Assembly (NCBI RefSeq): GCF_009674565.1
Contig: NZ_WKJL01000015.1
Span: 62,001-126,000, forward strand
Reading direction: 5' to 3'
From: Duganella aquatilis
Lineage (GTDB): Bacteria; Pseudomonadota; Gammaproteobacteria; Burkholderiales; Burkholderiaceae_D
DNA: 64,000 nucleotides
Each line of letters opens with the position of its first letter. Position 1 is the stretch's first letter. The translations under genes were made by a program, and so were the position numbers. Positions 46,701 through 54,628 of the stretch are shown here, piece by piece. The notes beneath the pieces are model-generated. The model was not told the DNA's origin. It searched no databases and saw only the letters and a program-made list of their open reading frames with translations.

Positions 46701-48700
46701 TTGAAGCCGCCGAAGTACAGCGTGCCATCCGGCGTGCGCAGCGCCGCGCCGTCGAAGTAGGCGCCCTCGATGGTGCCGTCGGCGCCGCTGTAGTTGCGCA
46801 CCAGGCCTGTTTCCACATTCAGGCGTGACAGGCCGCTGTTGGTGCTCAGCCAGAGATTGCCGGCGTCGTCCGGCAGGATGGAGGCGATGGCGTCGTCGGC
46901 GATGCCGTCCTTGCGCACGTAGCGGCGGAACTTCACGCTGCCGTCCGCCGCCACCTCCATCCGGTTCAGGCCCGCCGCGGTGCCGACCCAGATGGTGCCG
47001 CGTGCGTCCTGGTACAGGTAGTGCACCTCGTCGTGACTGAGGCTGAACGGGTCGGCGGGATCGCGGCGGAAGTGGCGGAACTTGCCGGTCTTGCGGTCCA
47101 GCAGATCGAGGCCATTGAAGGTGCCGACCCACAGCTGGCCGCTGCGGTCTTCCAGGATCGGCCGCACCACGTTGTCGGACAGGCTGCCGATGTCGGACGG
47201 ATCGTGGCGGAAGGTGCGCACTTCCATGGTCTGCGGGTCGAGCCGGTGCAGGCCGCCGCGCGAGGCGATCCACAGGATGCCGCTGCGGTCCTGCACGATG
47301 TTGCGGATGGTGTCGCTGGCCGGATCGCCGCGCACGAAGGACAGCGCGCGGATCGCGCCGGTGGCCAGGTTCAGATGATTGACACCGGCCGGGCCGCCGA
47401 GCCACAGATTGCCGTTCTTCTCGCGCCACAGCGAAGTGACCTGGTCATCGCTGATGCTGTTGGCCTGCTTGGGATCGTGGCGCCATACCTTGCTTTCGCC
47501 GGTGACCGGATCGTACAGATTCAGGCCGCCGCTGCTGCCCAGCCACAGCTTGCCGTGGCCATCCGGGACAATCGCGCGCACCTTGTTGTCCGACAGCGGG
47601 TTGGCCTGCTCCGACTGGCGCACGATGCGGGCAAAGCCGCCGCTGCCCATGTCGACCCGGCTGACGCCATCGTTCCAGGTGCCGACCCAGAAGGTGCCGA
47701 CGCGGTCGCGGAACAGCGCCGAGACCTGGTTGTCCGCCACGCTATGCGTATCGCCGACCTGGTGGCGGTACTGCACCAGCCGTTCTTCCGACGGCAGCCA
47801 GCGGAACAGGCCATCGGCCAGCGAACCGACCCACAGATTGGCCTCGCCGTCTTCATACAGCGCGGTGATGCTGACGCCCGGCTGCAATCCCTCGCGCGCG
47901 CCCAGGCGACGGCGCTGCGGCTCCTTGCCCAGCAGGCGCCATTGTTCCAGGCCGCCCTGGGTGCCGACCCACAGCGTCTGCGCGCTATCCACCTGCAACG
48001 CCACCACCGAATTGAATTTGCTGTCGCCGCCGGCGTCGATGGTGTAGTGCTGGAACCGGGCGCCGCCCGGCGGCAGCATGTCCAGGCCCGACGCGGTGCC
48101 GACCCACAGGCGGCCGGCCGCGTCGCGCGCCAGCGCCGCCACGTGATCGTTGGACAGGCTGCCGGCATCGGCCGGATCGTGGTGCCAGGTGGTGAAGCGC
48201 TTGCTGGCCGGGTCGAAGTGATGCAGGCCGTCGGCGCTGGCGATCCACAGGCCGCCCAGGCCATCGTCGGCGATCGCCCGCACGTGGCGGTTGCCGTTGC
48301 CGCGCTGCGCCGACTCGCGCGGCAGGAAGTGGGTGAAGGTCTTGCTGGCCGAGTCGTAGCGATCCAGGCCGCCGTCGGTGCCGATCCATAGCTGGCCGGA
48401 ACGGTCCAGGTGCAGCACGCGCACCCAGTTGTCCACCAGGCTATTCGGATCGGACACCGCGCTCTTGTAGGTGATGGTGCGGTAGCCGTCGAAGCGCGTC
48501 AGGCCGGCCTGGGTGCCGAGCCACATGAAACCCTGGCGATCCTGGGCGATGGCCAGCACGGTTTCCTGCGCCAGGCCGTGTTCCACGCTGAGCTGCTCGA
48601 AACGCAGGGTGCGCGGCGGCGCGCCGGCCCATGCCGTGGCTTCCCACAGCAGCAAGGCCGGCAACAGCAGCCAATAGCAGAAGCGTTTAAAACAGCGCAT
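43760..48700 (-). CDS. Propeller-domain hybrid histidine kinase with GAF, REC and HPt domains
   Basis: A 1646-residue sensor. A signal peptide precedes about 700 residues of two-component propeller repeats (WLGTQAGLTRFD-type units), followed by a Y_Y_Y domain (about 730-795), one transmembrane helix (about 803-828), a coiled coil rich in Gln/Glu/Arg, a GAF domain (about 897-1075), a HisKA domain with His1140 (NMSHEMRTPL), an ATPase domain ending GTGLGLAICRQL, a receiver with Asp1432 (LILMDGRMP) and a C-terminal HPt with His1593 (LLHGMKGSAGY). It should sense a periplasmic ligand, often a polysaccharide-derived one in this family. The gene starts 3 bp after the patatin stop. Confidence 0.92.
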   Translation of the reverse strand: MRCFKRFCYWLLLPALLLWEATAWAGAPPRTLRFEQLSVEHGLAQETVLAIAQDRQGFMWLGTQAGLTRFDGYRTITYKSAVSDPNSLVDNWVRVLHLDRSGQLWIGTDGGLDRYDSASKTFTHFLPRESAQRGNGNRHVRAIADDGLGGLWIASADGLHHFDPASKRFTTWHHDPADAGSLSNDHVAALARDAAGRLWVGTASGLDMLPPGGARFQHYTIDAGGDSKFNSVVALQVDSAQTLWVGTQGGLEQWRLLGKEPQRRRLGAREGLQPGVSITALYEDGEANLWVGSLADGLFRWLPSEERLVQYRHQVGDTHSVADNQVSALFRDRVGTFWVGTWNDGVSRVDMGSGGFARIVRQSEQANPLSDNKVRAIVPDGHGKLWLGSSGGLNLYDPVTGESKVWRHDPKQANSISDDQVTSLWREKNGNLWLGGPAGVNHLNLATGAIRALSFVRGDPASDTIRNIVQDRSGILWIASRGGLHRLDPQTMEVRTFRHDPSDIGSLSDNVVRPILEDRSGQLWVGTFNGLDLLDRKTGKFRHFRRDPADPFSLSHDEVHYLYQDARGTIWVGTAAGLNRMEVAADGSVKFRRYVRKDGIADDAIASILPDDAGNLWLSTNSGLSRLNVETGLVRNYSGADGTIEGAYFDGAALRTPDGTLYFGGFNGITAFTPGEVRENSVAPTVAITDFQIFNKSLKPGQGEHPDVLKTAIEHTSALTLLEADSVFSLEFAALHYAAPQRNRFAYQLQGFDEDWVVTDATKRFATYTNLDPGKYLFRVKAANKDGIWNDNAATLEITIRPPFWKTWWFRTLLVLAALGAAYAVYHARVRSLRHQQARLEHLVGSRTAEVEHKNQQLQQQKHELERRRLEAEAQRAEAEQRRIDTERQKEEVEQAHRNISVLSELGREMSASLDMETTMQTLYRHVNHLMNAPIFGIGFVREELGVIDFPFAIEGGVRTLPYQRRLDQPNQLAVWCLTQRKPIFINDFQKEYRDYMDESGLASLAPCVREDGVSSEAAHSMLYVPLIVGDKVVGLLSVQSTERNSYQRIHMDMLQTLASHAAAGLENARAYQQLEETLQTLRHTRDQLMAQERQVRLHTEELALANRALQDNEERLRYAKQKAEDATRQKSEFLANMSHEMRTPLAGVIGMLGFALRDTNLAEGTREQILRGQANAQSLLSIINDLLDFSKIEAGKLTIENIDFSLSSAVENVVSLFEEQAAAHSVGFRMEFDDGLPQFVVGDPTRLRQVLVNLVGNAFKFTRQGMVTMRVERVPDDSSDDLGDNRIRFSVSDTGIGIEADAIPRLFQQFEQADASTTRRYGGTGLGLAICRQLVELMGGSINAVSTPGEGSTFLFELPLPNGVAPPLVPQVPREPHSHQLKVLCAEDFPTNQIIIRMMLEDLGHKVDIAANGALAVKACSLTRYDLILMDGRMPEMDGASATRLIRSGGPEFAPVRDQELMIIALTANASEEDRSRYLASGMDDFLTKPIDEDKLHFQLSRAIERQLQRGFQLPRMQPRRNPATGTPELDSMFGVAPAALETSRLTQHSGGASDLKARLRSAFHQDAPLRLADLEQALTERDSETASRLLHGMKGSAGYLEEQELQALCGDLELEADHGNWAQVESAMPHLRRLLERARATSTL

Positions 48701-48703
48701 GCG

Positions 48704-49879
48704 TCACGATTCAAAGAAGGCCAGCACGTCGCTCTTGCGCGCGAAGGTGTCGCGCTGGCCGAGGCGTATCAACTCGCAGGTGTAGGTGGATTCAAACAGC
48801 AGGTAGGAAGCCAGCGCCGCGCCGCGCGCCTCGGTGGCGCCGATGCCGGACAACATGGTGCGGATCGGCGCCGGCAGGCTGCCGATGTGACGCGTGGCGA
48901 TGTCGTCCAGCCGTTCCGACGGCGCGATCACCAGCAGCTTGACCGGCTTGAGCGGCGTCTGTTCCAGGTATTCCGGCGGCAGCATCGACAGCGTCTTGTT
49001 GATGCGTTCCAGCCGCTCGATGTCGACCGCCAGGCCGTCGAGGAAGATCGACGACAGCGCATGGCCGGCAATCTGCGCCAGGCTCGGATAGCGGGCGGCG
49101 TTCTTTTCGGCGGCGCTGCGCGCCGGTTCGGTCAGGCGTCCGGCGCCCACCACCAGCACCTTGCTGGCGCCGAGGTGAATCGCCGGCGAGATCGGCGCCA
49201 GCTGGCGCATCGAACCGTCGCCGCAGTATTCGCGGTGACCGCCCATGTACAGCGGCGTGGCCGGGAAGATGAACGGAATCGCCGACGACGCCAGCAAGTG
49301 CTCGACGCCGATCTGGTCCTGCAGCGCCACGCGCTGCATGCGTATCCACGGCGCGATATCGGCGGCGGTCTGGTAGAACGTCAGGTGGTTGCCGGCGGTG
49401 TAGGACGAAGCGGTGACGGCCAGCGCGTGCAGCAGGCCTTCGGACAGCACCGCGTCCAGGCGCGGCAGGTCCAGCATGCGGTGCAGCAGGCCGACCAGCG
49501 GCGTATTGTCCAGCAGGGACGCGGGCGGCGCGGCGCGCCATTTGCGCAGCAGCCAGCCGAACGACAGCAGCGACAGCCAGCGCGCGCCGGAGCGGATCAC
49601 GCCCAGCGAGTCGGCGCGGTAGACCTGTTCGACCTCGATGTTCTGCCAGACGTCGAGCAGCTTTTGCACGCCTTCGCCGAAATTGTCGGCGCGGCAGGCC
49701 AGCGCCGTGGCGTTGATCGCGCCGGCCGAGGTGCCGCAGATGATGTCAAACGGATTCCGGGCCGGGGGCCAGCCCTCCTCCCATAAAATCTCGGAAATCG
49801 CCTGCAGCACGCCAACCTGGTAGGCCGCCCGCGCGCCGCCGCCGGTCAGGATCAAGCCTGTTTTCTTTTGTAGTCCCAT
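48704..49879 (-). CDS. Patatin-like phospholipase family protein
   Basis: A 391-residue protein with the patatin oxyanion loop GLILTGGGARAAYQVGVL at the N-terminus, the nucleophile motif GTSAG (about residue 50), and the Asp of the catalytic dyad in DGSMRQLAP (about residue 220). No signal peptide is visible, so it is probably cytoplasmic or peripheral. The family hydrolyses lipid acyl esters. It is placed immediately before the hybrid kinase gene, which suggests cotranscription. Whether its activity is tied to the signalling system is not known. Confidence 0.9.
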   Translation of the reverse strand: MGLQKKTGLILTGGGARAAYQVGVLQAISEILWEEGWPPARNPFDIICGTSAGAINATALACRADNFGEGVQKLLDVWQNIEVEQVYRADSLGVIRSGARWLSLLSFGWLLRKWRAAPPASLLDNTPLVGLLHRMLDLPRLDAVLSEGLLHALAVTASSYTAGNHLTFYQTAADIAPWIRMQRVALQDQIGVEHLLASSAIPFIFPATPLYMGGHREYCGDGSMRQLAPISPAIHLGASKVLVVGAGRLTEPARSAAEKNAARYPSLAQIAGHALSSIFLDGLAVDIERLERINKTLSMLPPEYLEQTPLKPVKLLVIAPSERLDDIATRHIGSLPAPIRTMLSGIGATEARGAALASYLLFESTYTCELIRLGQRDTFARKSDVLAFFES

Positions 49880-49930
49880 CTTGCAAGATTAGCAGGGTCT
49901 ACGCGGTTTTCATAGCCGCACACGGCAAGA

Positions 49931-51721
49931 TCAGTCGCCCAGCACCACGCCTTCGCGGCGCGGGTCGGCGCCGCCGAACCACTCCTGCTTGCCGTTGACG
50001 GTGCGGCGCTGGATGCCTTGCAAACCGGAGTTCTGGTCATATTCGCGGATGTCGTGGCCGCGCGCCTTCAGTTGTGCGACGACCTCGCGGCTGACGCGCC
50101 CCGCTTCCAGTTCGGTCGGACCATTGCGGCTGCCGATGTTGGGCAGGCTGATGGCCTGCTGCACATTCAGGTCCCAGTCCAGCGTGCCGACCAGCACCTT
50201 GGCCACGTAGTTGATGATGGCCGAGCCGCCCGGCGAACCGGTGGCCAGCACCAGCTTGTGCGTGCCCTTGTCGAACACCAGGGTCGGCGACATCGCGCTG
50301 CGCGGGCGCTTGCCGGCCTGCACGCGGTTGGCGATCGGGCCGTCCGCATCCTGCGAATCGAAGGAGAAATCGGTCAGCTGGTTGTTCAGCATGAAGCCGT
50401 CCACCATCTGGCGCGCGCCGAAGGCGTCTTCCACCGAGGTTGTCATCGACATGCCGGCGCCAAATTTATCCACCGCCACGAAGTGCGAGGTGGACGGCGT
50501 CTGGATCGCATTGTCGGTGCCCCAGGCGACTTGCATGGTGGCCGGCGTGCCATACGGCGCGGTGCCCATCGACTGCTCGCCGATCAGCGCTGCGCGCTGT
50601 TTCAGGTAGCCCTTGTCCAGCATGGCGCTCACGCCTTTGCCGGGCAGCGGAATGAAGTCGGTGTCGGCGACGTAGCGATTGCGGTCGGCGAACGCCAGGC
50701 GGCCTGCTTCGGCGAACAGGTGAATGCCTTCCGCCGTCAACTGACCATTGACCGGCTTGTACGGGCTGATGTCCCTGTATTCGAGGATGCCCAGCATCTG
50801 TGCGATGGCGATGCCGCCGGACGATGGCGGCGGCGCGCCGCAGACGGTCCATTTTTTATAGTCGCTGCAGATCGGCGCGCGTTCCTTGGCCTGGTAGCCG
50901 GCGATATCGGCGGCGGTCAGCTTGCCCGGATTGGTCGGATGCGCCGCCACCTTGGCGGCGATGTCATTGGCGATGCGGCCCTTGTAGAACGCATCGGCGC
51001 CGCCGTCGGCGATTTCGCGCAGCGTGCGCGCCAGTTCGGGGTTCTTCAGGATGTAGCCGACCGCGCGCGGCTTGCCGTCGGCGTCGAAGAAGTAGTCGCG
51101 CGCCACCGGATCGCGGGCCAGGAATTTGTCGTGCGAGATCAGCGCGTTCAGGCGCGGGCTGACGGCAAAGCCGTTTTCCGCCAGCTGGATCGCCGGCTGG
51201 AACAGCACCTTCCACGGCAGCCTGCCGTGCTGCTTGTGCGCCAGCTCCAGCATGCGCAGCACGCCCGGCGCGCCGACCGAGCGGCCGCCGACGATGCCGG
51301 CTTCGCGCGACAGCGGCTTGCCGTCCTTGTCCTGGAACAGATGTTCGTCCGCGGCGGCGGGCGCGGTTTCGCGGCCATCGTAGGATTGCACGCGTTTGCC
51401 GTCCGAGTAGACCAGGAAAGAGCCGCCGCCGATGCCGGACGATTGCGGCTCCACCAGCGTCAGCACCATCTGCACGGCGATGGCGGCGTCGATCGCGGCG
51501 CCGCCCTGCTTCAGCACCTGATAGCCGGCCTGCGTGGCCAGCGGATTGGCGGCGGCCACCATGAATTTTTGCGAGGACTTGCCGACCTTGTCGGCGTAGC
51601 CGGTGGCGATTTCCGGCGCGGCGTCGGGCGTGGCGCCGGTCTTGGCACGCTGGGCGTGGGCTGGCGCCTGCAGTGCGCCGATCAGTGCGACGCTCAGCGC
51701 CAGGATCTTCATGCGATTCAT
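49931..51721 (-). CDS. ggt: Gamma-glutamyltransferase
   Basis: A 596-residue secreted enzyme. The signal peptide is ALSVALIGALQAPAHAQ. The large subunit holds the glutamate-binding Arg in SYDGRETAP. The autocatalytic cleavage site and nucleophile is Thr411 in STSHFVAVD, where E. coli enzyme has TTHYS, and the small subunit follows with FMLNNQLTDFSF and the GSPGGSAIINYV loop. It breaks the gamma-glutamyl bond of glutathione in the periplasm. A GGAGAG ribosome site precedes the ATG. Confidence 0.93.
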   Translation of the reverse strand: MNRMKILALSVALIGALQAPAHAQRAKTGATPDAAPEIATGYADKVGKSSQKFMVAAANPLATQAGYQVLKQGGAAIDAAIAVQMVLTLVEPQSSGIGGGSFLVYSDGKRVQSYDGRETAPAAADEHLFQDKDGKPLSREAGIVGGRSVGAPGVLRMLELAHKQHGRLPWKVLFQPAIQLAENGFAVSPRLNALISHDKFLARDPVARDYFFDADGKPRAVGYILKNPELARTLREIADGGADAFYKGRIANDIAAKVAAHPTNPGKLTAADIAGYQAKERAPICSDYKKWTVCGAPPPSSGGIAIAQMLGILEYRDISPYKPVNGQLTAEGIHLFAEAGRLAFADRNRYVADTDFIPLPGKGVSAMLDKGYLKQRAALIGEQSMGTAPYGTPATMQVAWGTDNAIQTPSTSHFVAVDKFGAGMSMTTSVEDAFGARQMVDGFMLNNQLTDFSFDSQDADGPIANRVQAGKRPRSAMSPTLVFDKGTHKLVLATGSPGGSAIINYVAKVLVGTLDWDLNVQQAISLPNIGSRNGPTELEAGRVSREVVAQLKARGHDIREYDQNSGLQGIQRRTVNGKQEWFGGADPRREGVVLGD

Positions 51722-51740
51722 GGACTCTCCAAAAATGAAA

Positions 51741-51762
51741 GCGCGCGGCCTGCGCCGCGCGC
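51741..51762 (-). terminator. Rho-independent terminator after the SDR gene
   Basis: GCGCGCGGC (51741-51749) and GCCGCGCGC (51754-51762) form a 9-bp GC stem followed on the minus strand by TTTCATTTTT. It stands between the SDR gene and ggt. Confidence 0.7.
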
Positions 51763-51812
51763 ACTATCACTTTGCATCCTACACGAAATCGTTTAGATCG
51801 TTTTACGTGCTA

Positions 51813-52571
51813 TTACTTAGGCTGCATGCGGATCGCGCCGTCCAGGCGGATGGTTTCGCCGTTCAGCATCGGGTTTTCGATGATGGCCTTCGCCAGCAGC
51901 GCATATTCGCGCGGCTTGCCGAGGCGCGGCGGGAACGGCACCATGGCGCCCAGCGCGTCCTGCACTTCCTGCGGCATGCCCATCAACATCGGCGTCTCGA
52001 AGATGCCGGGGGCGATGGTCATCACGCGGATGCCGTTGCGCGACAGGTCGCGCGCCATCGGCAGCGTCAGGCCGGCGACGGCGGCTTTCGACGAGGCATA
52101 GGCGGCCTGGCCGATCTGGCCGTCGAACGCGGCCACCGAGGCGGTGTTGATGATGACGCCGCGCTCGCCGGTGTCCAGCGCCGCGTTCCTGCTCATGGCG
52201 TCCGCCGCCAGGCGCGCCATGTTGAAGGTGCCGACCAGATTGATCATCACCACGCGCTGGAACAGGTCCAGCGCATGCGGGCCGTCCTTGCCGACGGTCT
52301 TGGCGGCCGGCGCGACGCCGGCGCAGTTGACGATGCCGCGCAGCGTGCCTTGCGCCAGTGCGGCGGCGACAACGGCCTGGCCGTCGGCTTCCGAGGTGAC
52401 GTCGCATTTGACGAACACGCCTTTCAGCTCGGCCGCCAGCGCAGCGCCAGCCTCGGCCTGCACGTCCGCCAGCACGACCTTGCCGCCCTGCTCGACCACC
52501 ATCCGCGCCGTGGCCGCACCCAGGCCCGAAGCACCGCCGGTGATGATGAATACGCTGTCCTGAATCTGCAT
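51813..52571 (-). CDS. 3-hydroxyacyl-CoA dehydrogenase-type SDR
   Basis: A 252-residue short-chain dehydrogenase from the ATG at 52571, supported by GGAGACAAGC upstream; the TTG at 52583 is less likely. Motifs: the NAD-binding TGGASGLGAATAR, the NCAG segment (VNCAGVAPA), catalytic Ser in INTASVAAFDGQIG, and YASSKAAVAG with the Tyr and Lys. It resembles type-2 3-hydroxyacyl-CoA dehydrogenase (HSD17B10-like), used in branched-chain or fatty acid breakdown. A LiuR-like palindromic operator lies just upstream, supporting regulation by branched-chain amino acid or fatty acid catabolism signals. Confidence 0.9.
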   Translation of the reverse strand: MQIQDSVFIITGGASGLGAATARMVVEQGGKVVLADVQAEAGAALAAELKGVFVKCDVTSEADGQAVVAAALAQGTLRGIVNCAGVAPAAKTVGKDGPHALDLFQRVVMINLVGTFNMARLAADAMSRNAALDTGERGVIINTASVAAFDGQIGQAAYASSKAAVAGLTLPMARDLSRNGIRVMTIAPGIFETPMLMGMPQEVQDALGAMVPFPPRLGKPREYALLAKAIIENPMLNGETIRLDGAIRMQPK

Positions 52572-52588
52572 GCTTGTCTCCAATGTTA

Positions 52589-52609
52589 TTGACGTTTACG
52601 TAAACGTAA
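52589..52609. promoter_or_regulatory. LiuR-like operator upstream of the SDR gene
   Basis: GTTTACGTAAAC is a perfect palindrome inside a longer TTGACG...TTTACGTAAACGTAA stretch, 18 bp upstream of the SDR start. It resembles the operator described for LiuR, a MerR-type regulator of branched-chain amino acid and fatty acid catabolism in proteobacteria. No liuR gene is in the window. Confidence 0.55.
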
Positions 52610-52664
52610 GCATTGTAGCGTATTGACGGGGTTCGGCTGTTGCTTTTGACTTGGCGGCGGATGG

Positions 52665-52770
52665 CCCCCCCCCCCTGAGACCCGCACACCGCGGCGGCCA
52701 AGGGCCGGCCCATGGGCCGGCGGGGCGCAGCCCCTATCCCTGCCCCTGGGGTCAGACCCTTTCGTCAGGG
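52665..52770. repeat. Palindrome-rich spacer with 11-C tract (REP-like)
   Basis: This 110-bp stretch between the SDR promoter and the sterol desaturase stop contains an 11-base C run (52665-52675), a perfect 18-bp palindrome GCCGGCCCATGGGCCGGC (52704-52721), a hairpin GGGGC/GCCCC (52722-52734) and GGGTCAGACCC (52749-52759). Such packed short inverted repeats resemble REP-like elements. No gene is present. Confidence 0.55.
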
Positions 52771-52783
52771 GTGCCTGCAGGCG

Positions 52784-53590
52784 TTATTTTTTGACCGGAA
52801 GCAGCGGATCGAGCAGTTGCCCCGTCAAACTGTCGGCTTGCGGGGTATCGGTGCCATACTCGACCGGCCACTGAGCCGGCAGGTAATGGCTGCCAAACAG
52901 CCGATCAAGAAACGCCAGCGTGGACGCGTAGTTGCGGTTGATGTGGTCGTAACGGCTGTGATGCCAGTGATGGAAGGCCGGCGTTACCACCAGCCATTCC
53001 AGCGGCCCCAGACGCCAACGCAGATTGGCATGAATGAAGAACCCCCACAGCGTGCCCAGCACCAGCAGCAGTGCTGGCGCTCCGCTGCCCACCACGCTCG
53101 GACTGGCCAGCCCCAGCAGATACAAGGGAATCAGGCCGAACAGCCGCGTGACGACCATGTCCACCGGATGGGTACGGGTATTGGCGAGGAAGTTCATGTG
53201 CTCCGTGCTATGGTGCAGCGCGTGGAAGCGCCACAGCCACGGCAATTCGTGGCTCAGACGGTGTCCCCAGTAGAAGCCGATTTCGGCAATCACAAAGGCC
53301 AGCGCCAGCCGCGCCCATCCCGGCAGCATTTGCAACGCCGAGATCAGCGCATCGGGCACCAGATGCCGGGCTGCCACCGCCAGCACCGCCGTCACCACGC
53401 TGAGCACGAGGATAGGCATCAGGCTGCTGATGACGTAGTAGGCCAGATCATGGAATAGTTCGCGGCGTGAGCGCGGTGCGTGTTGCGCGCCGAACCAGCG
53501 TTCGAGCGGCACGAAAATAACGGTCAGCACCACCAGCCACAGGCTCAGGCGCAGGACGGCGATCGCGAATTCGTGCAGGGAGAGAGACAT
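52784..53590 (-). CDS. Sterol desaturase family (fatty acid hydroxylase-type) membrane protein
   Basis: A protein of about 268 residues from the ATG at 53590 (MSLSLHEFAIAVL); six more residues are possible in the longer frame. It has several transmembrane helices and the His boxes that bind di-iron: HRLSH, FHALHHS and HHWHHSRYDH. The family hydroxylates or desaturates lipids in the membrane. It is 46 bp upstream of a PEP-CTERM gene on the same strand, but a functional link is not apparent. Substrate unknown. Confidence 0.88.
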   Translation of the reverse strand: MSLSLHEFAIAVLRLSLWLVVLTVIFVPLERWFGAQHAPRSRRELFHDLAYYVISSLMPILVLSVVTAVLAVAARHLVPDALISALQMLPGWARLALAFVIAEIGFYWGHRLSHELPWLWRFHALHHSTEHMNFLANTRTHPVDMVVTRLFGLIPLYLLGLASPSVVGSGAPALLLVLGTLWGFFIHANLRWRLGPLEWLVVTPAFHHWHHSRYDHINRNYASTLAFLDRLFGSHYLPAQWPVEYGTDTPQADSLTGQLLDPLLPVKK

Positions 53591-53636
53591 GGAGGGGATG
53601 CGGCGCACCCGTCAGGATGCGCCGGTGGCGACTGGA

Positions 53637-54410
53637 TCAGGCGCGCTTGGCGGCGCGACGGCGGCGCGCCATGAAGCCGACCAGGCCCATGCCGCCCAGC
53701 ATCATGCCCCAGGTCGATGGCTCAGGCACGGCAGCGGTCAGCGACACATTGTCCAGCAGCAGGAACGGTGGCGCACCAGCCGAACCTTGGGCGAAGAACG
53801 ACAGCACCTGGGTCGCTTCTGCCGCGGTGAAGGTCATGGTGGAGGTCTGCCAGCCGCTGAAGCCGCCGGTGGCGATGCTCAGTGCGGCGCTGTTTTTCGA
53901 GACGGTATTGGCCGGCAGCACGCCGACTTCAAGATCATGCGCCTTGGCGGTGCCGCCAAACAGGACTTGCCAGTAATCGGTGTTGGCACCGGTGAAGCCG
54001 CTTTGCTGGCCCAGCGCGTAATCGAAGGTCAGCGTGTACGTGCCGCCAACGGTCAGGCCGCTGATGGACTGCGACAGCACGCCTGCGTGATACAGCGGGT
54101 CGGAGGCGAAGAAGTTGCCGCCGTTGGTCTGCGAAGTGAAGCTTTGCAGCGAGATGGCCGATGCCGCACTGGTAACCTGGCCGCCGTTCAACACGAAGTT
54201 GTAGCCGCCGTTGTTGCCGTCGTAGCTGGTCCAGTCGCTCAACAGGGTTTCGCCAGTGACGCCTGCGACGTGACCAACCTGGTTGTTGTTGCCGTTAGTG
54301 ACCTGGGTGAAATCGCCATTCTTGACCAGATTGGTCGAAGCAGCATTAGCATTGCCTGCGCTCATGGCGGCAACAGCAAGCAGGGACAACAGGATAGAAG
54401 TGATGCGCAT
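53637..54410 (-). CDS. PEP-CTERM sorting-domain protein
   Basis: A 257-residue protein from the ATG at 54410 (RITSILLSLLAVAAMSAGNANA signal peptide); TGGAGC upstream supports this start, while the longer frame to 54539 does not. The C-terminus has VPEPSTWGMMLGGMGLVGF and a final RRRRAAKRA cluster, the canonical PEP-CTERM tail with the full PEP motif. The body (NLVKNGDFTQV, LNGGQVT, GTYTLTFDYALG, FTAAEATQVLSFFAQG) resembles DUF642/carbohydrate-binding-like beta sandwiches. It is a probable substrate of the exosortase at 19081-19986. Confidence 0.87.
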   Translation of the reverse strand: MRITSILLSLLAVAAMSAGNANAASTNLVKNGDFTQVTNGNNNQVGHVAGVTGETLLSDWTSYDGNNGGYNFVLNGGQVTSAASAISLQSFTSQTNGGNFFASDPLYHAGVLSQSISGLTVGGTYTLTFDYALGQQSGFTGANTDYWQVLFGGTAKAHDLEVGVLPANTVSKNSAALSIATGGFSGWQTSTMTFTAAEATQVLSFFAQGSAGAPPFLLLDNVSLTAAVPEPSTWGMMLGGMGLVGFMARRRRAAKRA

Positions 54411-54628
54411 AGAAGCGAGCTCCAGTAGATGACAGGTAGTGTGGGTAACTGCCGGCGAGTTCCAGGCCGACGACAGCTCGACATGACACCGTCGAACTGG
54501 GGAGGCGTTTTCGTTGCAAAACGCCACAATTGATTGCATTGCAGCTATTCTAACAGAAGTAAAATAAAAATCATCAAATATCTCAAAAACAATTCAAATT
54601 ACTTTTTGGAAATATTTAAGGAGCAAGC

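Noticed and set aside
44207..46828. An 873-codon open frame on the plus strand opposite the hybrid kinase
   Set aside because: It is antisense to clear kinase, GAF and ATPase domains; its product is rich in His, Arg, Gln and Ala with no recognisable domain, as expected from high-GC shadow frames.
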